From assembly GCA_034721895.1 (NCBI GenBank), contig JAYEND010000001.1, positions 62,001-126,000 of the forward strand: a stretch of DNA of 64,000 nucleotides, read 5' to 3'. The stretch's first letter is position 1. Each line of letters opens with the position of its first letter. The notes beneath the pieces were generated by a model. The model saw only the letters and a list, made by a program, of their open reading frames with translations. It did not search any database and was not told where the DNA came from. Origin of the DNA: SZUA-451 sp034721895 (GTDB taxonomy: Bacteria; Campylobacterota; Campylobacteria; Campylobacterales; Sulfurovaceae). This document shows, one piece after another, positions 1-9,025 of this stretch. The position numbers were made by a program, and so were the translations under genes.

Positions 1-282
1 TCTGGTTCGGGAGCAGCAATTTCCTTTGCTGAGATGACACTGGTTCAAAAGATCAAAGCAGTCGACAAGGTCATTGATGACAATATCCGTCAAATGCTGA
101 TCATGGATGGCGGAGACATGGAGATCCTCGACATCAAAGAGAATGGTACAAATATCGACATCTATATCCGATATCTTGGTGCCTGCAGCGGATGTGCAAG
201 CTCGAGCACAGGTACACTCTTTGCGATCGAAAATATCCTCAAAGAGAAACTTGACGAGGGTATCAGAGTACTGCCTATCTAA
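1..282 (+). CDS. nifU: NifU-type Fe-S cluster scaffold, C-terminal part (5' end outside window)
   Basis: The reading frame is open from base 1, so this is the last 93 residues of a longer protein; the ATG at 34 is an internal Met. What is visible is the NifU C-terminal domain with the GACSGCASSSTG segment, whose Cys-x2-Cys pair binds a transient [4Fe-4S] cluster. In Campylobacterota full-length NifU carries an IscU-like domain, a [2Fe-2S] domain and this domain, and with NifS makes Fe-S clusters for the whole cell. The gene converges on the nitrate reductase gene with only 5 bp between the stop codons and no obvious terminator. Family assignment is firm; the upstream domains are inferred. Confidence 0.9.
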   Translation, partial: SGSGAAISFAEMTLVQKIKAVDKVIDDNIRQMLIMDGGDMEILDIKENGTNIDIYIRYLGACSGCASSSTGTLFAIENILKEKLDEGIRVLPI

Positions 283-287
283 TCTTG

Positions 288-2345
288 CTAATCTTGCACA
301 CATGGAGCAAAAGCTCCATGTACTGTAACAACCTTATCTTTTTCCCTGCAAATTTTCTTTATCTTTACTGCACTGTGGTTATAATCAGGCTCTTTGGAGT
401 GAGGGTCTAATTTATCATCTGTAAGATAATTAATGCCTCTATGTGAGATGGGGATGAAAATCGTACCCCTGTTTATATCGGCAAACACCACATTTGCTAT
501 GAGTTCGCCCCTAAGTGAAGAAATTTTGACACTTTCACCTTCATTTATATTAAGCGCTTTGGCATCATTGGGGTGAATCTCCACAAATTCCAAACTCTTG
601 TGCTTTAACAGAGTGTCAATCTGATTGGTTTTACTTCCTGAGTGCCATTGATCTCTTGTTCGCCCCGTGAGGAGTGTAAAAGGGTGACTTTTAGAGGTTT
701 GTTCGGATAGATTTTTGTTTTCTACAAAAAAGAGGTTTGCCTTTTGGTTTGGAGTTGCAAAGATATTTTTAGAAAAGAGCTTGTCTCCCCACACAAAAGG
801 TGATATTTCCAAAGCCACATAGTCAGCTTTGTAAATGTCAAGATGCCCATCTTTACTTAGCCTGGTCATCTCCTGATACTCTTCAAAGACTTCTTGGGAG
901 TTTTTAAAACTAAATGATTTTTCATAGCCTAAATATTTACCCAGTTGGGCAAAGACTTCCCAATCCTGCAGCAGTCCATCTTTTTCTTCAAAAGCGATGG
1001 CTCTTGTAAGTGTTCTATCCAGGTTTGTCTGTGTTCCTTCCTTTTGGCCAAAAGGCACAGCAGGTATTTGTATATGGGCAAACTTTGATGTTTCGCTTCC
1101 TTCATATGCATTGATCTCTACAACTAAATCTACTTTTTTCATAGCCTCTTCAACGAAATTTCTGTGTGGTAGGTGGTAGACCGGGTCTGTATGACAGATA
1201 ATAAGCACATCAAGTTCGCTTTGATCAGCTTTTTTTATCATCTCAAAGGCAGTAAAGCCGCTTGCTTGTGGTAATTTGCCACTTTTCCAAAAGTCTGCTA
1301 CTTTTTGACAGTTGTCACTATTATAATCTAAATGCACAGCAAGAGTGGTGCTTAAACCTCCCACCTCTCTTCCTCCCATAGCATTAGGTTGACCAGTCAG
1401 GGACAATGGGCCGGAGCCTGCCTTATTTATCTGCCCTGTAAGTATATGTAAATTATTGATAGCAAGATTTTTATCTACTCCTTGAATAGACTGATTTATA
1501 CCCATGGTCCATGCTGTGATGATATTTTTACTTTGTCTGAAAAGCATATAAAAAGCCTCAAAAATATCTGCACTAAGATGCGTACTATCCAAGAGTACTT
1601 TCTCATCAAGTGACAAGAGACTCTCTTTATAGCTATGATAGTTATTGCTATGATCTTTTATGAAGCCACTGTCTATATGTCCTGCCTTTATCAACTTTAT
1701 TGCAAGTAGATTTAAAAGGTCTATATCTGTTCCGACTTTTAGGGGTATATATAGATCAGCATTTTTGGCAGTAAGTGTAAACCTGGGATCGATAACTACA
1801 ACTTTTAACCCTTTTTTCTGTGCTTTTTTGATCTTGTTATGTAGTACGATATGAGCTTCTGCAGTATTGGCACCCATAAGCATGAGGAGACTACAGTGCT
1901 CCAAATCTTCCATTCTTACCGGTACATAATCCACACCAAATGACTTTTTGTAGCCCACAACCGCACTTGCCATACAGGTTCTGGAGTTGGTGTCACAGTT
2001 TGCTGTACCTACAAACCCTTTTGCAAGTTTATTGGCAACATAATAGTCTTCGTTAAGCATCTGCCCGGAGAGGTAAAATCCTACTTTTTTTGGGTCAGCT
2101 TGTTTGAGTTTTTCTGCAATGAACTTTAGGCTTTCTTCATAAGAAGAAGCAGTAAAATCATTGTTTACGGAATCTCTTATTTGTACTTCTAAAAGTCTGT
2201 TGCTATGTATGGTTTCTGTTTGTGAAATACCTTTTGCACAAGATAAACCATGGTTTACAGGGTAGTGTTTCAGGCCTTTAAGCTTTTGCTCTTTGGCTTC
2301 AAATTTACAACCCACCCCACAATAGGCACATACCGTCTCACACAT
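288..2345 (-). CDS. nasA: Assimilatory nitrate reductase, molybdopterin catalytic subunit
   Basis: A 685-residue Mo-bis-MGD oxidoreductase. The N-terminus has a [4Fe-4S] motif (C6, C9, C13 in CAYCGVGC, then C36 in LSCAKG). TCMASAVVGY supplies the probable Cys ligand to Mo as in Nap/Nas enzymes. The last ~120 residues form the molybdopterin-dinucleotide binding domain. There is no Tat or Sec signal, so it is cytoplasmic, and no C-terminal [2Fe-2S] domain, so it resembles the ferredoxin-dependent NarB/NasA type. The ATG touches the TAG stop of nirA with no gap, so the two are one translationally coupled operon reducing nitrate to nitrite to ammonium. Formate dehydrogenase-like enzymes share the fold, but the nirA/narK context favours nitrate reductase. 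Confidence 0.88.
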   Translation of the reverse strand: MCETVCAYCGVGCKFEAKEQKLKGLKHYPVNHGLSCAKGISQTETIHSNRLLEVQIRDSVNNDFTASSYEESLKFIAEKLKQADPKKVGFYLSGQMLNEDYYVANKLAKGFVGTANCDTNSRTCMASAVVGYKKSFGVDYVPVRMEDLEHCSLLMLMGANTAEAHIVLHNKIKKAQKKGLKVVVIDPRFTLTAKNADLYIPLKVGTDIDLLNLLAIKLIKAGHIDSGFIKDHSNNYHSYKESLLSLDEKVLLDSTHLSADIFEAFYMLFRQSKNIITAWTMGINQSIQGVDKNLAINNLHILTGQINKAGSGPLSLTGQPNAMGGREVGGLSTTLAVHLDYNSDNCQKVADFWKSGKLPQASGFTAFEMIKKADQSELDVLIICHTDPVYHLPHRNFVEEAMKKVDLVVEINAYEGSETSKFAHIQIPAVPFGQKEGTQTNLDRTLTRAIAFEEKDGLLQDWEVFAQLGKYLGYEKSFSFKNSQEVFEEYQEMTRLSKDGHLDIYKADYVALEISPFVWGDKLFSKNIFATPNQKANLFFVENKNLSEQTSKSHPFTLLTGRTRDQWHSGSKTNQIDTLLKHKSLEFVEIHPNDAKALNINEGESVKISSLRGELIANVVFADINRGTIFIPISHRGINYLTDDKLDPHSKEPDYNHSAVKIKKICREKDKVVTVHGAFAPCVQD

Positions 2346-4268
2346 CTAATGAATCTCTTTCAGTGCTACAAGCAGTTCTGAAAAGACTTGAGCTCTCTCT
2401 TTTTTGTCATGATATGTCATATTATAAATCACTTCACTTAATTTTTCAGGCACTTTTGGATTGAGCTTGGCTACTTCATCTCTTTTGATATTTCGAGGCT
2501 GCACTTTGACAGGTTCAAAGTTCTCTACTGCATCATAACGATTCTCATTTGTAAGAAGTTTAAAGAGTTTCATTCCAAAATCAAAGAGTTCAAACTCCTC
2601 TTTTTTATATGTTTTGGGCTCTTTCTCAAGCTCAAAGTTCACATCCAATCCAAGTTTCTCATTTAAAATATAATTAATTTTTGTATAAAACCCCAAAGCC
2701 TGATAACTGTAGTTCGCATTCAAATATCTCTCTTCAAAAGCTTCAAAGGTCTCTGTTCTTTGCTTCAATAATGCATAGGTTTTAAGTAGATATTTCACAT
2801 GATGTTTTGCTTCTGCGATAGGTAGGGTTTTGTGCAGCATTCGTGCCTCTTTTGCTCTACGGGTAATTTTCCCGCCCAGGAAGATATGGACACCATCTAT
2901 ACGATTACCTTCGTCATCTTTGGCTTTACATCCTTCAAACCCAATGTCAGCAATGCCATGCACACCACATCCCTTAGGACAAGCAGACCAGTTCATACGT
3001 ACCGTTCCACCTTTGATATTCACTTCAGACTTTAAAAACTCTGCCATCTCTATGGCATCCGGTTTATTGGGGATGACGCCAAAACTACAGGTTTTTGTTC
3101 CTGCACAAGCGATCATGTCATTGAAGTAAATATTATCAAAAGGTTGATACTTTTTGATAATGGCTTCTTCTTCAAAGGCAGTGAATTGATCTGTGCCTAT
3201 ATCAACAATGTAGCAGTTTTGATCATAAGAGAGACGAATATCACCTGAACCAAATGTTTGTGCAGATTTGGCAAGTTCTATCATATCTGTACCGGAGAAT
3301 ATCCCTGAGGGTACGATGAGCTTATAGGCAAGCTTTCCATTACGCTGCAGGACACGGTTCGCTCCTAATGCAATGTTTTGTGACTGTACCAGCGTCTGAC
3401 CAGCAGGAGCAAAGTCCATTCCAGCTTCCTTCCTGATAGCTTCTACAAAAGCAGATACCCCTACATCTTTAAGTAAAAAATGAAGGCGGTTTTTATTACG
3501 GTTGTCTCTGTATCCGTAGGTTTTAAAGACTTCTAAAAGAGCCGTATAGAATGCCGGCACCTCTTCTGCATTGACAAAAAGGTTTGCATCACTGGATTGT
3601 ATTCCCACCCGAGCACCCAAGTAGATATTGAACCCAAACTCTCCATTGCTGCTGGCAAGAACAAAACAGCAGTCATGCCCAAAGATATTACAAGAGTTTG
3701 AGAGTGAGCCCAGGATCCCAGTGTTAAATTTACGGGGCAGAGCAGAGATCCATTCAGGGTTTTCAATGGTCAAGACTTGAAGTTTATCTACAATGGGTTT
3801 TGTTTCAACAATATTATCATAAGCAATGCCATCAAGTGGATCAGCAACGATATTACGAGGATTATCTACACCGGTCTGGAATGTGGAAATACCTACTTCC
3901 TTTAGTTCCTGCAGCACTTTGGTGATGTCTGCTATCTGCAGATAACGCAACTCTATCTGCATACGTGTCGTGATATCTATATAGTCATTGCCATACTCTT
4001 TTGCCACTTCACCTATACGAATGGCTTGTGCATTGTTCAGCTGCCCTATGGGAACACGCACCCTAAGCATAAAGTCTTCACCTTTGTCAAAAAGGCCAAA
4101 ACATTTTAAAAAGTACGCACTATCCTCTTTTGCCAAGCCCTCATATCCGGCTGCAGCGATCTCTTCTAACTCTCGATACACATCCATAGGTGCTTTGAGT
4201 TCTTTGATGTTTTCTACTTTATTGACTTTGTTGCTTCTGGCTTCCAAGGCTTTTTTCAATACTTCCAT
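2346..4268 (-). CDS. nirA: Ferredoxin-type nitrite reductase (sirohaem/4Fe-4S)
   Basis: A 640-residue sirohaem protein that reduces nitrite to ammonium in the cytoplasm with six electrons, probably from ferredoxin. The two-fold sulfite/nitrite reductase repeat is visible, with the cluster/sirohaem ligands C388, C394, C430 and C434 (CAGTKTC and SACPKGCG). The first gene of the minus-strand operon, it starts at an ATG preceded by GGGGAAA at 4277-4283. Typical NirA proteins are about 510-560 residues; here about 120 charged residues (from ~520) extend beyond the catalytic core and match no domain I recognise. A sulfite reductase is the alternative, but linkage to nitrate reductase and NarK supports nitrite. 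Confidence 0.9.
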   Translation of the reverse strand: MEVLKKALEARSNKVNKVENIKELKAPMDVYRELEEIAAAGYEGLAKEDSAYFLKCFGLFDKGEDFMLRVRVPIGQLNNAQAIRIGEVAKEYGNDYIDITTRMQIELRYLQIADITKVLQELKEVGISTFQTGVDNPRNIVADPLDGIAYDNIVETKPIVDKLQVLTIENPEWISALPRKFNTGILGSLSNSCNIFGHDCCFVLASSNGEFGFNIYLGARVGIQSSDANLFVNAEEVPAFYTALLEVFKTYGYRDNRNKNRLHFLLKDVGVSAFVEAIRKEAGMDFAPAGQTLVQSQNIALGANRVLQRNGKLAYKLIVPSGIFSGTDMIELAKSAQTFGSGDIRLSYDQNCYIVDIGTDQFTAFEEEAIIKKYQPFDNIYFNDMIACAGTKTCSFGVIPNKPDAIEMAEFLKSEVNIKGGTVRMNWSACPKGCGVHGIADIGFEGCKAKDDEGNRIDGVHIFLGGKITRRAKEARMLHKTLPIAEAKHHVKYLLKTYALLKQRTETFEAFEERYLNANYSYQALGFYTKINYILNEKLGLDVNFELEKEPKTYKKEEFELFDFGMKLFKLLTNENRYDAVENFEPVKVQPRNIKRDEVAKLNPKVPEKLSEVIYNMTYHDKKERAQVFSELLVALKEIH

Positions 4269-4340
4269 TTATGCTATATTTCCCCTGCAATGATCTTCCT
4301 TTAATTGTATCAGAGAGATAAAGGCTTTTAATTGTCCTGG

Positions 4341-4357
4341 TGATTAAAATTTAATCA
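4341..4357. promoter_or_regulatory. Palindromic operator candidate 1, nirA/narK divergent promoter
   Basis: A perfect inverted repeat with 7-bp arms, TGATTAA-AAT-TTAATCA. The same arms recur 77 bp away at 4418-4434. Both copies lie in the 235-bp space between divergent nirA and narK, so a dimeric regulator of nitrate assimilation is the simplest reading. The motif is not the FNR/CRP type (TTGAT-N4-ATCAA) nor the Campylobacter NssR type as I know it. The regulator itself is not identified. Confidence 0.6.
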
Positions 4358-4417
4358 ATCCGGTAATAGTATTATTGATTTTACTCTCTATGTTCCCCAA
4401 TAGTAGCCTTGTATGAT

Positions 4418-4434
4418 TGATTAAATATTAATCA
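4418..4434. promoter_or_regulatory. Palindromic operator candidate 2, nirA/narK divergent promoter
   Basis: TGATTAA-ATA-TTAATCA, the second perfect copy of the 4341 motif, with a different 3-bp spacer. Its centre lies about 44 bp upstream of the TATAAT of narK, a position that suits an activator, while copy 1 is nearer nirA. Confidence 0.6.
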
Positions 4435-4443
4435 CTATGTAGG

Positions 4444-4472
4444 TTATTGTTTGTATAGTTTCGGTATATAAT
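4444..4472 (+). promoter_or_regulatory. Probable sigma-70 promoter of narK
   Basis: A perfect TATAAT at 4467-4472 lies 31 bp before the narK ATG. The -35 position (TTATTG at 4444-4449, 17-bp spacing) is poor, which fits dependence on an activator bound at the palindromes upstream. The ribosome binding site is AAAGGA at 4491-4496. Confidence 0.5.
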
Positions 4473-4503
4473 TCGCATAACATAAATTTTAAAGGAAATA
4501 AGA

Positions 4504-5784
4504 ATGGCAGGATTTAAAGCATTAAAAGGACAAGGAAATACACCGACATTATTTATGGCTTTTCTATATTTTGATATGAGTTTTATGGTATGGACAATGC
4601 TTGGGCCACTAAGTACAGAGATAAGTGAGGCACTGGCTTTAACTGGTCACATGATGACAGCAGGGGAAAAAGCGACCTTGCTTTCACTTCCTATTTTATC
4701 TGGAGCCATCTTGAGAATTGTATTGGGGTTTGGTGTTGATAAATTTGGGCCAAAGAAAACCGCCCTGGTATCTCAACTGATCGTTATCGGTTCACTTTTA
4801 ATGGCATATTTCCTGGGCGACACCATTACCTACAATCAACTTCTAATTGTAGCGCTTGGACTTGGGTTTGCCGGAGCTTCTTTCGCCGTAGCACTTCCTC
4901 AGGCTGGGCAGTGGTATCCGCCCAAACTCCAGGGGGTCGTTCTTGGTATTGCAGGCGCGGGCAATATCGGTGTAGTTATCGACTTCCTGTTTGCGCCTAA
5001 AATCGCAGAACTTTGGGGGTGGTCCTCAGTATTTGGCGTAGGTGCTGCAATGGCTATCGTTGTCTTTATTGCTTACACTTTTATGGCAAAAGATGCGCCT
5101 GAATCTGTCTATAAAGCAAGGCCTAAAAAACTTAAAGACTACGGCAAACTGCTTAAAGATAAAGATACGTGGTGGTTCTCACTCTTCTATGCTATCTCGT
5201 TTGGTGGGTTTGTAGGATTTGCCGGTTACATGAAAGTCTATCTTATGAATACATACAGTGTCGATATGGAGGCATTTGGACTGGATATCCTGGATGAGGG
5301 AAATGTCAAGGTAATTGCTGGTTATTTTGGAGCTTTATGTATCTTTGCAGGTGCAGTTTTAAGGCCATTTGGCGGTGCGATTGCTGATAAAATTGGTGGA
5401 ATCAAAGCACTATACATTTTCTATGGGATGGTTGCTCTGCTGGTAACGGTTAGTGCGACAGTTGAGTTGCCATTTTTCTTAGCTATCTTTGTTCTTTTCC
5501 TGATCATGGCTAACCTGGGCATGGCAAATGGTGCAGTTTTCCAGCTAGTACCACAAAGATTTGGCAAAGATATCGGTATCATGACAGGTATCGTCGGATG
5601 TGCCGGTGGGCTAGGCGGTACCGCTCTTATCAAAACGCTTGGTTGGTCCAAAGGTGCACTTGATGGATATACGGCAGGATTCCTGATATTTGCAGTAGTT
5701 GTACTCGCAGCCATAGCCGGATTAAGTTTTGTAAAAACCAGATGGAGAACAACCTGGGGAGTAAATGCCGGTGGTATGATATAA
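4504..5784 (+). CDS. narK: NarK/NasA-type nitrate (nitrite) transporter, MFS
   Basis: A 426-residue major-facilitator protein with about 12 hydrophobic segments. It shows the nitrate-porter features: a Phe/Met-rich first helix (FDMSFMVWTMLGPL), and GIVGCAGGLGG late in the protein resembling the second nitrate signature. It would import nitrate through the inner membrane for the reductases encoded divergently. The ATG follows AAAGGA by 7 bp. It is transcribed alone or with the phosphatase/kinase gene 126 bp downstream, but a hairpin terminator directly after the stop suggests mostly monocistronic mRNA. Confidence 0.92.
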   Translation: MAGFKALKGQGNTPTLFMAFLYFDMSFMVWTMLGPLSTEISEALALTGHMMTAGEKATLLSLPILSGAILRIVLGFGVDKFGPKKTALVSQLIVIGSLLMAYFLGDTITYNQLLIVALGLGFAGASFAVALPQAGQWYPPKLQGVVLGIAGAGNIGVVIDFLFAPKIAELWGWSSVFGVGAAMAIVVFIAYTFMAKDAPESVYKARPKKLKDYGKLLKDKDTWWFSLFYAISFGGFVGFAGYMKVYLMNTYSVDMEAFGLDILDEGNVKVIAGYFGALCIFAGAVLRPFGGAIADKIGGIKALYIFYGMVALLVTVSATVELPFFLAIFVLFLIMANLGMANGAVFQLVPQRFGKDIGIMTGIVGCAGGLGGTALIKTLGWSKGALDGYTAGFLIFAVVVLAAIAGLSFVKTRWRTTWGVNAGGMI

Positions 5785-5804
5785 AAAGGTGATCTCACCT
5801 TTTT
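5783..5804 (+). terminator. Rho-independent terminator of narK
   Basis: AAAAAGGTG-ATCT-CACCTTTTT is a 9-bp stem with a 4-nt loop and a T-run. It begins inside the TAA stop of narK. Confidence 0.8.
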
Positions 5805-5807
5805 ATA

Positions 5808-5837
5808 AGCGTTCAGCGTTTAGTGCTGAGCGTTCAG
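5808..5837. repeat. Heptad array A1 (AGCGTTC family)
   Basis: Four 7-bp units, AGCGTTC, AGCGTTT, AGTGCTG, AGCGTTC, then AG, placed 3 bp after the narK terminator. The same family occurs at 36710-36739 and, inverted, at 55054-55078. Confidence 0.75.
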
Positions 5838-5910
5838 AAAATGCTTCAGATATTTTAAATTGTGTCATAATCTTTATCATATAATTTAGAATACTTATTA
5901 AAGGCACTCC

Positions 5911-7542
5911 ATGTCAAAACAGAACATTAAAACATCTGGATTTACTTTAGCAAAAGGTACTAAGCTCAAAGGCGATGACTTTTTTGAAGTGAAGGTGATG
6001 GAGAACATTACTGTGGCTGTGGTTTGTGATGGTGTAGGGTCTGCCAGTCAAGGAGCTGAGGCTGCCAAGAGAACCTCTAACTTTTTGGTACACTCACTGA
6101 AAAACAGACCTAAGTCTTGGAGTATGGAGAAGTCCATTAAACACTTCATTGAAAACATTAACAGGGTGCTTTATTTAGAGTCCATGGAAGACTATGAGCG
6201 TGAAGAACTAGTGACTACACTGACTATTGTAGTTATAGAAGGTAATAGGCTCTATGGGGCAAATGTGGGTGACAGTCGTATCTATTTGGCCAGGAACGGG
6301 CAATTTGCACAGCTCTCTGATGATCATGCTATGGATGAAGAGGGTATGGATAATGTTTTAACTTCAGCTATGGGGCTGGAAGAGAGTATAGAGCCGTACT
6401 ATTTTGAAAATAATCTTTTGGCAGGAGATCAAATACTTCTGTGCAGTGATGGACTTTATAATGAACTTACACAAGATGAACTTGCTGATGGAATAAAGAT
6501 AGGTGCATCATTTTTAGTTAAAAAGGCTTCTAAACTTCATAATGACAAGCTCCCTGATGATACAACTTCTGTGGTACTTGAGATCAAAGAGCTTGACCCA
6601 AGATTGAAACTCAAGCAGAGTGATCTGATCATTCAGGAGTACTATAAAGTCGATGAAGTGATAGATGGTTATAGGCTTATTAAACCTCTCATACAGAACA
6701 ACCGTACGTGGCTTTGTGAGAACAAAGGAGTGCAGTATGTCATAAAATTTGCCCTGCCTGAGGCTAAAGATGATGAGATAATGCTTGATCTTTTTGTAAA
6801 AGAGGCCTGGATGGCAAAACGTCTTAAGGCAGGCTTCTTTCCCAAGGCAGCTATCCCCAAAAAACGCACGCATCGTTACTATATTATGAATTTCATCGAA
6901 GGGGCGTCACTCAAAGAATTTACAGCTAAAAAACCACTTTCAGTTGATATGGGTGTAGAGTTGGCAAGCTTTTTACTTAAAATGTCACAGTTCTTAACCA
7001 AACTGGATCTGGTGCATGGAGATATCAAGCCGGAAAATATAATCATCACAAAGCGTAAAGAGAAGCTGGTCTTTAAGATGGTGGACTTTGGAAGCATCAT
7101 AGAAGCCTATTCTGATGTGACACGAGCCGGAACACCTTCCTACCTGGCACCGGAACGCTTTACTCAAGCACCTGTCACAGAGCAGACAGAACTCTATGCT
7201 ATAGGTGTGACACTCTATGAAGCACTTACCAAGAAATTTCCTTTTGGAGAGATAGAGCCTTTTCAGAATCCCTCTTTTGATAAAAATCCAAAACACCCTG
7301 CAAAATACAATGCAAAAATACCGGATTGGCTGGAAAGTATTATCCTGCGTGCAGTTGAGACAGATACAAATAAACGCTACCACAACTACTCTGAGATGCT
7401 TTATGAGCTGAACAACCCTTCAAAAGTAAAGCCGTATTTTGATAAAAATATTTCAATTATCGAGAAAAACCCATTGCTCATTACCCGCATTGGATTTGCT
7501 GTATTGCTTGTTTTAAATATCATTCAGTTTTTGAATTGTTAA
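5911..7542 (+). CDS. PP2C-type phosphatase / Ser-Thr protein kinase fusion
   Basis: 543 residues. Residues ~1-235 are a PP2C-type phosphatase (VVCDGVGSASQG, ANVGDSRIYL, LLCSDGLYNEL, LPDDTTSVV metal and core motifs). Residues ~250-515 are a Hanks-type kinase: VIKF lysine, catalytic loop HGDIKPEN at 369-376 (Gly in place of the usual Arg), DFG at 392-394, then APERF. A C-terminal hydrophobic segment (~520-540) anchors it to the inner membrane. No clear Gly-rich P-loop is seen at the kinase start. Such fusions lie next to nitrate assimilation genes in several proteobacteria, so a role in controlling NarK or the reductases is plausible but inferred. It probably has its own promoter (TATAAT at 5880-5885). 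Confidence 0.88.
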   Translation: MSKQNIKTSGFTLAKGTKLKGDDFFEVKVMENITVAVVCDGVGSASQGAEAAKRTSNFLVHSLKNRPKSWSMEKSIKHFIENINRVLYLESMEDYEREELVTTLTIVVIEGNRLYGANVGDSRIYLARNGQFAQLSDDHAMDEEGMDNVLTSAMGLEESIEPYYFENNLLAGDQILLCSDGLYNELTQDELADGIKIGASFLVKKASKLHNDKLPDDTTSVVLEIKELDPRLKLKQSDLIIQEYYKVDEVIDGYRLIKPLIQNNRTWLCENKGVQYVIKFALPEAKDDEIMLDLFVKEAWMAKRLKAGFFPKAAIPKKRTHRYYIMNFIEGASLKEFTAKKPLSVDMGVELASFLLKMSQFLTKLDLVHGDIKPENIIITKRKEKLVFKMVDFGSIIEAYSDVTRAGTPSYLAPERFTQAPVTEQTELYAIGVTLYEALTKKFPFGEIEPFQNPSFDKNPKHPAKYNAKIPDWLESIILRAVETDTNKRYHNYSEMLYELNNPSKVKPYFDKNISIIEKNPLLITRIGFAVLLVLNIIQFLNC

Positions 7543-7751
7543 CTAAACAACTTCACAATACCTCTGAAAACCAAAACGATGAGATATGCAACAAGCGTAA
7601 ATACCAATGGGTGTATTGCTCCGATACCGTATGCCCCAGCCTCAGGCAGGGCTGTAATATGATCTATGGGATGACTCAACCACTCTTTAAAATGCATTCC
7701 TATCGCTAAAAACAGAAATATGCCGATAAAGATAAAAAACTCTTTTTTCAT
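7539..7751 (-). CDS. Small membrane protein of unknown function
   Basis: A 70-residue protein with two hydrophobic segments (FFIFIGIFLFLAIGMHF and FTLVAYLIVLVFRGIVKLF) around a polar loop. The frame is open further upstream, but the ATG at 7751 is preceded by AAGGAAG at the right distance, so I start there. It converges on the kinase gene and overlaps its stop by 4 bp. I do not recognise a family and assign no function; a small inner-membrane protein is all that can be said. Confidence 0.6.
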   Translation of the reverse strand: MKKEFFIFIGIFLFLAIGMHFKEWLSHPIDHITALPEAGAYGIGAIHPLVFTLVAYLIVLVFRGIVKLFS

Positions 7752-7892
7752 ATAAACTTCCTTGTTTGTTGCCTCACCAGACAATAACTATGGCATAATC
7801 ATATCGAAATAAATGCAATTCTTTTAGAGATAGTTCAAAATACATACTTATAAAAGATATAATCAATTATAAATTAAAAAGGTTTAGCCGCT

Positions 7893-8978
7893 ATGATAAA
7901 CAAAGAACTTGTTCACGAAAAACTCACAAAAGTCATCTATCCCGGTTTTACAAAAAGTATTGTAGATTTTGGCTTTGTCAAAGAGATCACTGTCCGGAAC
8001 AGTGTGATTTCCATCCATCTCGATATTCCCTCTGCCGCAACAGAGATTGAAGAGCAGCTCCGTGAAGAGATCATCAAAAGAGTCTCATTTTTGGAAGATT
8101 TGCAGATAGATATCATTATCGCAAAACCCAAAATTCCCAGAGAGACAAGTTCTCACGGTAAAAATGTACTTCCTGAAATTCAAAACTTTGTGATGGTCAG
8201 CAGTGGAAAAGGCGGTGTCGGAAAATCAACGACCACGGTCAACATTGCTATTGCACTTGCACAACAAGGGAAAAGGGTAGGTCTTCTCGATGTAGATATC
8301 TATGGCCCTAATATCCCAAGAATGATGGGCATAGAGGGAGAACAGCCTGTCTTTCTGGGCAAAAACATTAAACCTATCATGGCCCATGGTGTCCAGGTTA
8401 TGTCTATCGGTTCACTGGTAGAGAGAGGTGCTTCCCTCATCTGGAAAGGAGCCATGGTTACCCAGGCGATAGAACAGATGCTGGAGGACATCCTGTGGGA
8501 CAAGCTCGATGTCTTGCTCTTTGATATGCCTCCAGGGACAGGAGATGCACAGTTGGCCCTTGCTCAGAGTTTACCGGTCACTGCCGGGGTCTGCGTTACA
8601 ACCCCTCAAAAAGTAGCACTGGATGATACGATACGCAGTATGGATATGTTTACGCAGCTTCATATCCCTATCGCAGGTATTGTTGAAAATATGAGTGGCT
8701 TCATCTGCCCTGACAGCGGCAAAGAATATGATATTTTTGGCAAAGGAACCACCCAGCCTCTTGGAGAGGCATACCATACACAAATTTTGGGAGAGATACC
8801 TATCGAACCTGCTATCAGAGAGGGAGGCGACAGCGGCCTGCCTGTCACTGTTCTGGCACCCAATTGCGAAACGTCCAAACGATACCAGGAGATAGCCGTC
8901 AAACTTTGGAAAACAGTACTTAAAGTCAATGAAGAGGGTGGAGTTAATAATGAGGAGATTCAGCCTACGATTTTTTAG
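7893..8978 (+). CDS. mrp: Mrp/ApbC-type Fe-S cluster carrier ATPase
   Basis: 361 residues: an N-terminal MIP18/DUF59 domain (~1-90) followed by a P-loop ATPase with the deviant Walker A GKGGVGKS at 105-112 and the switch DMPPGTGD. Mrp proteins dimerise and deliver [4Fe-4S] clusters to apoproteins. The usual CxxC cluster site reads C272-P-D-S275 here, so the second Cys is missing. Preceded by AAAAAGG and a TATAAT at 7858-7863. The position between nitrate and sulfur metalloenzyme genes fits a supply role, but Mrp is general and the placement may be chance. Confidence 0.92.
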   Translation: MINKELVHEKLTKVIYPGFTKSIVDFGFVKEITVRNSVISIHLDIPSAATEIEEQLREEIIKRVSFLEDLQIDIIIAKPKIPRETSSHGKNVLPEIQNFVMVSSGKGGVGKSTTTVNIAIALAQQGKRVGLLDVDIYGPNIPRMMGIEGEQPVFLGKNIKPIMAHGVQVMSIGSLVERGASLIWKGAMVTQAIEQMLEDILWDKLDVLLFDMPPGTGDAQLALAQSLPVTAGVCVTTPQKVALDDTIRSMDMFTQLHIPIAGIVENMSGFICPDSGKEYDIFGKGTTQPLGEAYHTQILGEIPIEPAIREGGDSGLPVTVLAPNCETSKRYQEIAVKLWKTVLKVNEEGGVNNEEIQPTIF

Positions 8979-9025
8979 GCTTTGTTTCAGGATGCGGTGT
9001 CTCTGCCGCCTCCTGAAATTATAAA

